From the NCBI GenBank assembly GCA_023253415.1, contig JALRGK010000167.1, forward strand, positions 1 to 7,842: a DNA stretch of 7,842 nucleotides. The letters run 5' to 3'. This document shows positions 6,671-7,842 of this stretch, one piece after another. The position numbers were made by a program, and so were the translations under genes. How positions within the stretch are numbered: position 1 is the stretch's first letter; the number at the start of each line of letters is the position of its first letter. This stretch comes from Rhodocyclaceae bacterium. GTDB lineage: Bacteria; Pseudomonadota; Gammaproteobacteria; Burkholderiales; Rhodocyclaceae. The notes under the pieces are model-generated. The model saw only the letters and a list, made by a program, of their open reading frames with translations. It did not search any database and was not told where the DNA came from.

Positions 6671-7528
6671 ATGACCGCGGCCATGTCAGATCAGACACTG
6701 ACCTGGATTGATACACACGTACACTGGGACGCGCCGGAATTCGACCTGGATCGTGATGCAGCATTGCAGCGGGCGCGGGCTGCCGGGGTTGTTTGCTGTA
6801 TTAATCCTTCAGTGACTGCGGCCGGCATCGATGCGGTGCGGGCATTAGCCATGGTGTCTGCAGAACGACCCGATTGGCCGTGCATTCTGCCGGCATTCGG
6901 GATACACCCGCTCTACGTCATCGAGAGCCATCGACAGGATCTTGATTTGCTGGAACGGATGCTTCGGGAAGCGAGGCCGGTAGCCGTTGGCGAGATCGGT
7001 CTAGATCGCTACGCAGGGGCGCCGGATTTCAAATCGCAGTGCACCTTGTTTGAAGCGCAACTGCATCTCGCTGCGACCTATGCCTTACCCGTGGTGCTGC
7101 ACGTCCGACACGCTGTTGAAGAGGTGATTCAGCGGCTCAAACGCGTGCAGGGCACTGCCCAACGTATTCCCGGCGGCATCGCACATGCCTTCAATGGCAG
7201 CCGTGAACAGGCAGAGCAGTTAATCCGCATGGGCTTTGTTCTGGGCTTTGGTGGCAGTTGCACCTATGAAGGCTCTTCACGAATTCGCTCACTGCTCCAG
7301 ACATTACCGCTTTCAGCCCTAGTGCTGGAGACGGATGCGCCGGATATGTCACCCGCCTGGGGGCACGGTCAACGCAATGAATCGTCCCAGCTCGTACGTA
7401 TCGCCGAAACCGTTGCAATGTTGAGAGAAATGCCGTTGGCTGAATTGTCGAGCGCGACCCGGCAGAACGTTGCACGAATTTTTGTGACGGACCAGGATGG
7501 TGCACACACACAATCAGTTGGTTTGTGA
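6671..7528 (+). CDS. TatD-family metal-dependent hydrolase (YjjV-like)
   Basis: TatD-family proteins are TIM-barrel metallohydrolases, several with 3'-5' exonuclease or deoxyribonuclease activity; the role of the YjjV branch is poorly defined. The protein has 285 residues (E. coli YjjV 259). All expected metal ligands are visible: His16 and His18 in DTHVH, Glu108 in VGEIGLDRY, His144 in VVLHVRH, His172 in HAFNGS, and Asp222 in LETDAPDM. The LETDAPDM and GFGGSCTYE segments are closer to YjjV than to TatD or YcfH. The ATG directly follows the dadA stop (TAGATG) and no Shine-Dalgarno is seen, suggesting termination-reinitiation coupling; an in-frame ATG at 6683 would give MSDQTL as start and fits family length slightly better. 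A terminator follows 15 nt after the stop, so it appears to be the last gene of the operon. The exact subfamily and substrate are uncertain. Confidence 0.9.
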   Translation: MTAAMSDQTLTWIDTHVHWDAPEFDLDRDAALQRARAAGVVCCINPSVTAAGIDAVRALAMVSAERPDWPCILPAFGIHPLYVIESHRQDLDLLERMLREARPVAVGEIGLDRYAGAPDFKSQCTLFEAQLHLAATYALPVVLHVRHAVEEVIQRLKRVQGTAQRIPGGIAHAFNGSREQAEQLIRMGFVLGFGGSCTYEGSSRIRSLLQTLPLSALVLETDAPDMSPAWGHGQRNESSQLVRIAETVAMLREMPLAELSSATRQNVARIFVTDQDGAHTQSVGL

Positions 7529-7543
7529 ACAGGCAGAGGCAAC

Positions 7544-7567
7544 GCCTTGTTGGCAAAGGCTATTTTT
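7544..7567 (+). terminator. Rho-independent terminator after the tatD-like gene
   Basis: GCCTT (7544-7548) pairs with AAGGC (7556-7560) around a seven-base loop and is followed at once by TATTTTT (7561-7567). The stem is short (5 bp) but GC-rich at its base and the U-tract is good. It lies 15 nt after the stop of the last operon gene. On the minus strand no U-tract follows, so it should act in the plus direction only. Confidence 0.6.
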
Positions 7568-7686
7568 CGGATGGGCAATGTCGCTCATGTCACGATTTTG
7601 GTGCGAGGCCAAACGGGCTATCACGCTGAAACGGCCAGCTGACAAGGCTTACAGGGCGCTTACCCAGAAAAAATTCATGAAAACAC

Positions 7687-7717
7687 TTGTAAAAACCTCC
7701 AGAAATCAGGGCATAAT
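7687..7717 (+). promoter_or_regulatory. Weak candidate sigma70 promoter
   Basis: CATAAT (7712-7717) is a five-of-six match to the -10 consensus. The best upstream hexamer is TTGTAA (7687-7692), at a spacing of 19 nt, or TGTAAA at 18 nt, both longer than the preferred 17. It would drive transcription towards the right edge, where no plus-strand gene begins within the window. It overlaps the likely end of a minus-strand reading frame, so it may be fortuitous. Confidence 0.25.
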
Positions 7718-7721
7718 GGTT

Positions 7722-7841
7722 TCACACGATCAGTTGATGTGTGGCTGGTCCTACCGATTTTGTACAAACCATTGCCGCTTCTAAATCTTCACGATGCACT
7801 TTGATTAAGGCTTTTTGTACCGCTTCATTTGGCGCATAGTG
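7722..7841 (-). CDS. Possible C-terminal end of an unrecognised protein, 5' end beyond the window
   Basis: The minus strand is open from the window edge to a TGA at 7722-7724, giving 39 residues, including NEAVQKALIKVHREDLEAA and ending THQLIV. I recognise no family. Three things make it look coding: no stop in 39 codons, G at the first codon position in about 16 of 39 codons, and a helix-like residue mix with no odd clusters. Only about a third of third positions are G or C, much lower than in the upstream genes, which could mean horizontal transfer. It would converge on the tatD-like gene, leaving about 190 bases between the two stops. No clear terminator follows it. A 39-codon open stretch can arise by chance at this composition, so the call is tentative. 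Confidence 0.4.
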   Translation of the reverse strand, partial: HYAPNEAVQKALIKVHREDLEAAMVCTKSVGPATHQLIV

Positions 7842-7842
7842 A

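Larger units (their letters stand above)
7529..7842. other. Right-edge region without a complete gene, falling to low GC
   Basis: After the terminator, 7568-7680 is about 52% GC by hand count and contains no motif I can name. From 7681 to the end GC drops to about 42%, well below the upstream genes. This part holds a promoter-like pair on the plus strand, a small hairpin (CACAC, 7723-7727, pairing with GTGTG, 7739-7743, with ATC/GAT inside), a 10-bp palindrome TTTGTACAAA (7759-7768) and a minus-strand open frame leaving the window. No tRNA, rRNA or insertion-sequence end was recognised. Confidence 0.6.

Noticed and set aside
7759..7768. TTTGTACAAA perfect palindrome as an operator
   Set aside because: A single 10-bp palindrome in AT-rich sequence, with no second copy and no placed promoter next to it; too weak to call a binding site.
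7497..7784. Plus-strand 95-codon open frame starting inside the end of the tatD-like gene
   Set aside because: It overlaps the tatD 3' end, crosses the intrinsic terminator, has no ribosome site and a residue mix rich in Cys, Trp and Arg without any family pattern.
7529..7842. tRNA, small RNA gene or insertion-sequence end in the right intergenic region
   Set aside because: No tRNA T-arm consensus, no terminal inverted repeats and no direct-repeat array were found on reading both strands.

Overview
The window looks like a chromosomal housekeeping segment of a gammaproteobacterium of moderate GC (roughly 55-58% in the parts I counted by hand). The strongest evidence is the order rdgB-rph divergent from yicC-gmk-rpoZ-spoT, together with protein sequences that align by eye over most of their length with the E. 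coli and Pseudomonas versions. Genus cannot be fixed from the sequence alone.

Layout. Positions 1 to about 141 hold a very GC-rich fragment (about 72% by hand count) of an SMP-30/gluconolactonase-like gene on the minus strand. It is abutted to a decapitated 3' end of rdgB, which looks like a chimeric or recombination junction. Minus strand 141-1370 carries rph followed 3 nt later by rdgB (tRNA 3' maturation and nucleotide-pool sanitation). A short divergent intergenic region (1371-1443) separates them from the plus-strand genes. Plus strand 1444-7528 holds six tightly packed genes: yicC (endoribonuclease family), gmk (GMP to GDP), rpoZ (omega subunit of RNA polymerase), spoT ((p)ppGpp hydrolase/synthetase), dadA (D-amino acid dehydrogenase) and a TatD-family hydrolase. 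Gaps are 19, 17 and 32 nt, then a 4-nt ATGA overlap (spoT/dadA), then direct stop-start abutment (dadA/tatD). This suggests one transcription unit ending at an intrinsic terminator at 7544-7567.

How they fit together: gmk feeds the guanine nucleotide pool that SpoT senses and alters, omega is part of the RNA polymerase site through which ppGpp acts in proteobacteria, and rph/yicC are RNA-processing enzymes. The distinctive part is the tail, where dadA is translationally coupled to spoT.

The last 314 bases (7529-7842) have no complete gene. They contain the terminator, a composition drop to about 42% GC, a weak plus-strand promoter-like motif, a small hairpin, and a 39-codon open frame on the minus strand running off the window edge that has coding-like codon structure. 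I found no CRISPR array, tRNA, rRNA, insertion sequence or clear previously undescribed system. The points worth a second look are the 5' junction, the spoT-dadA coupling and the low-GC right edge.
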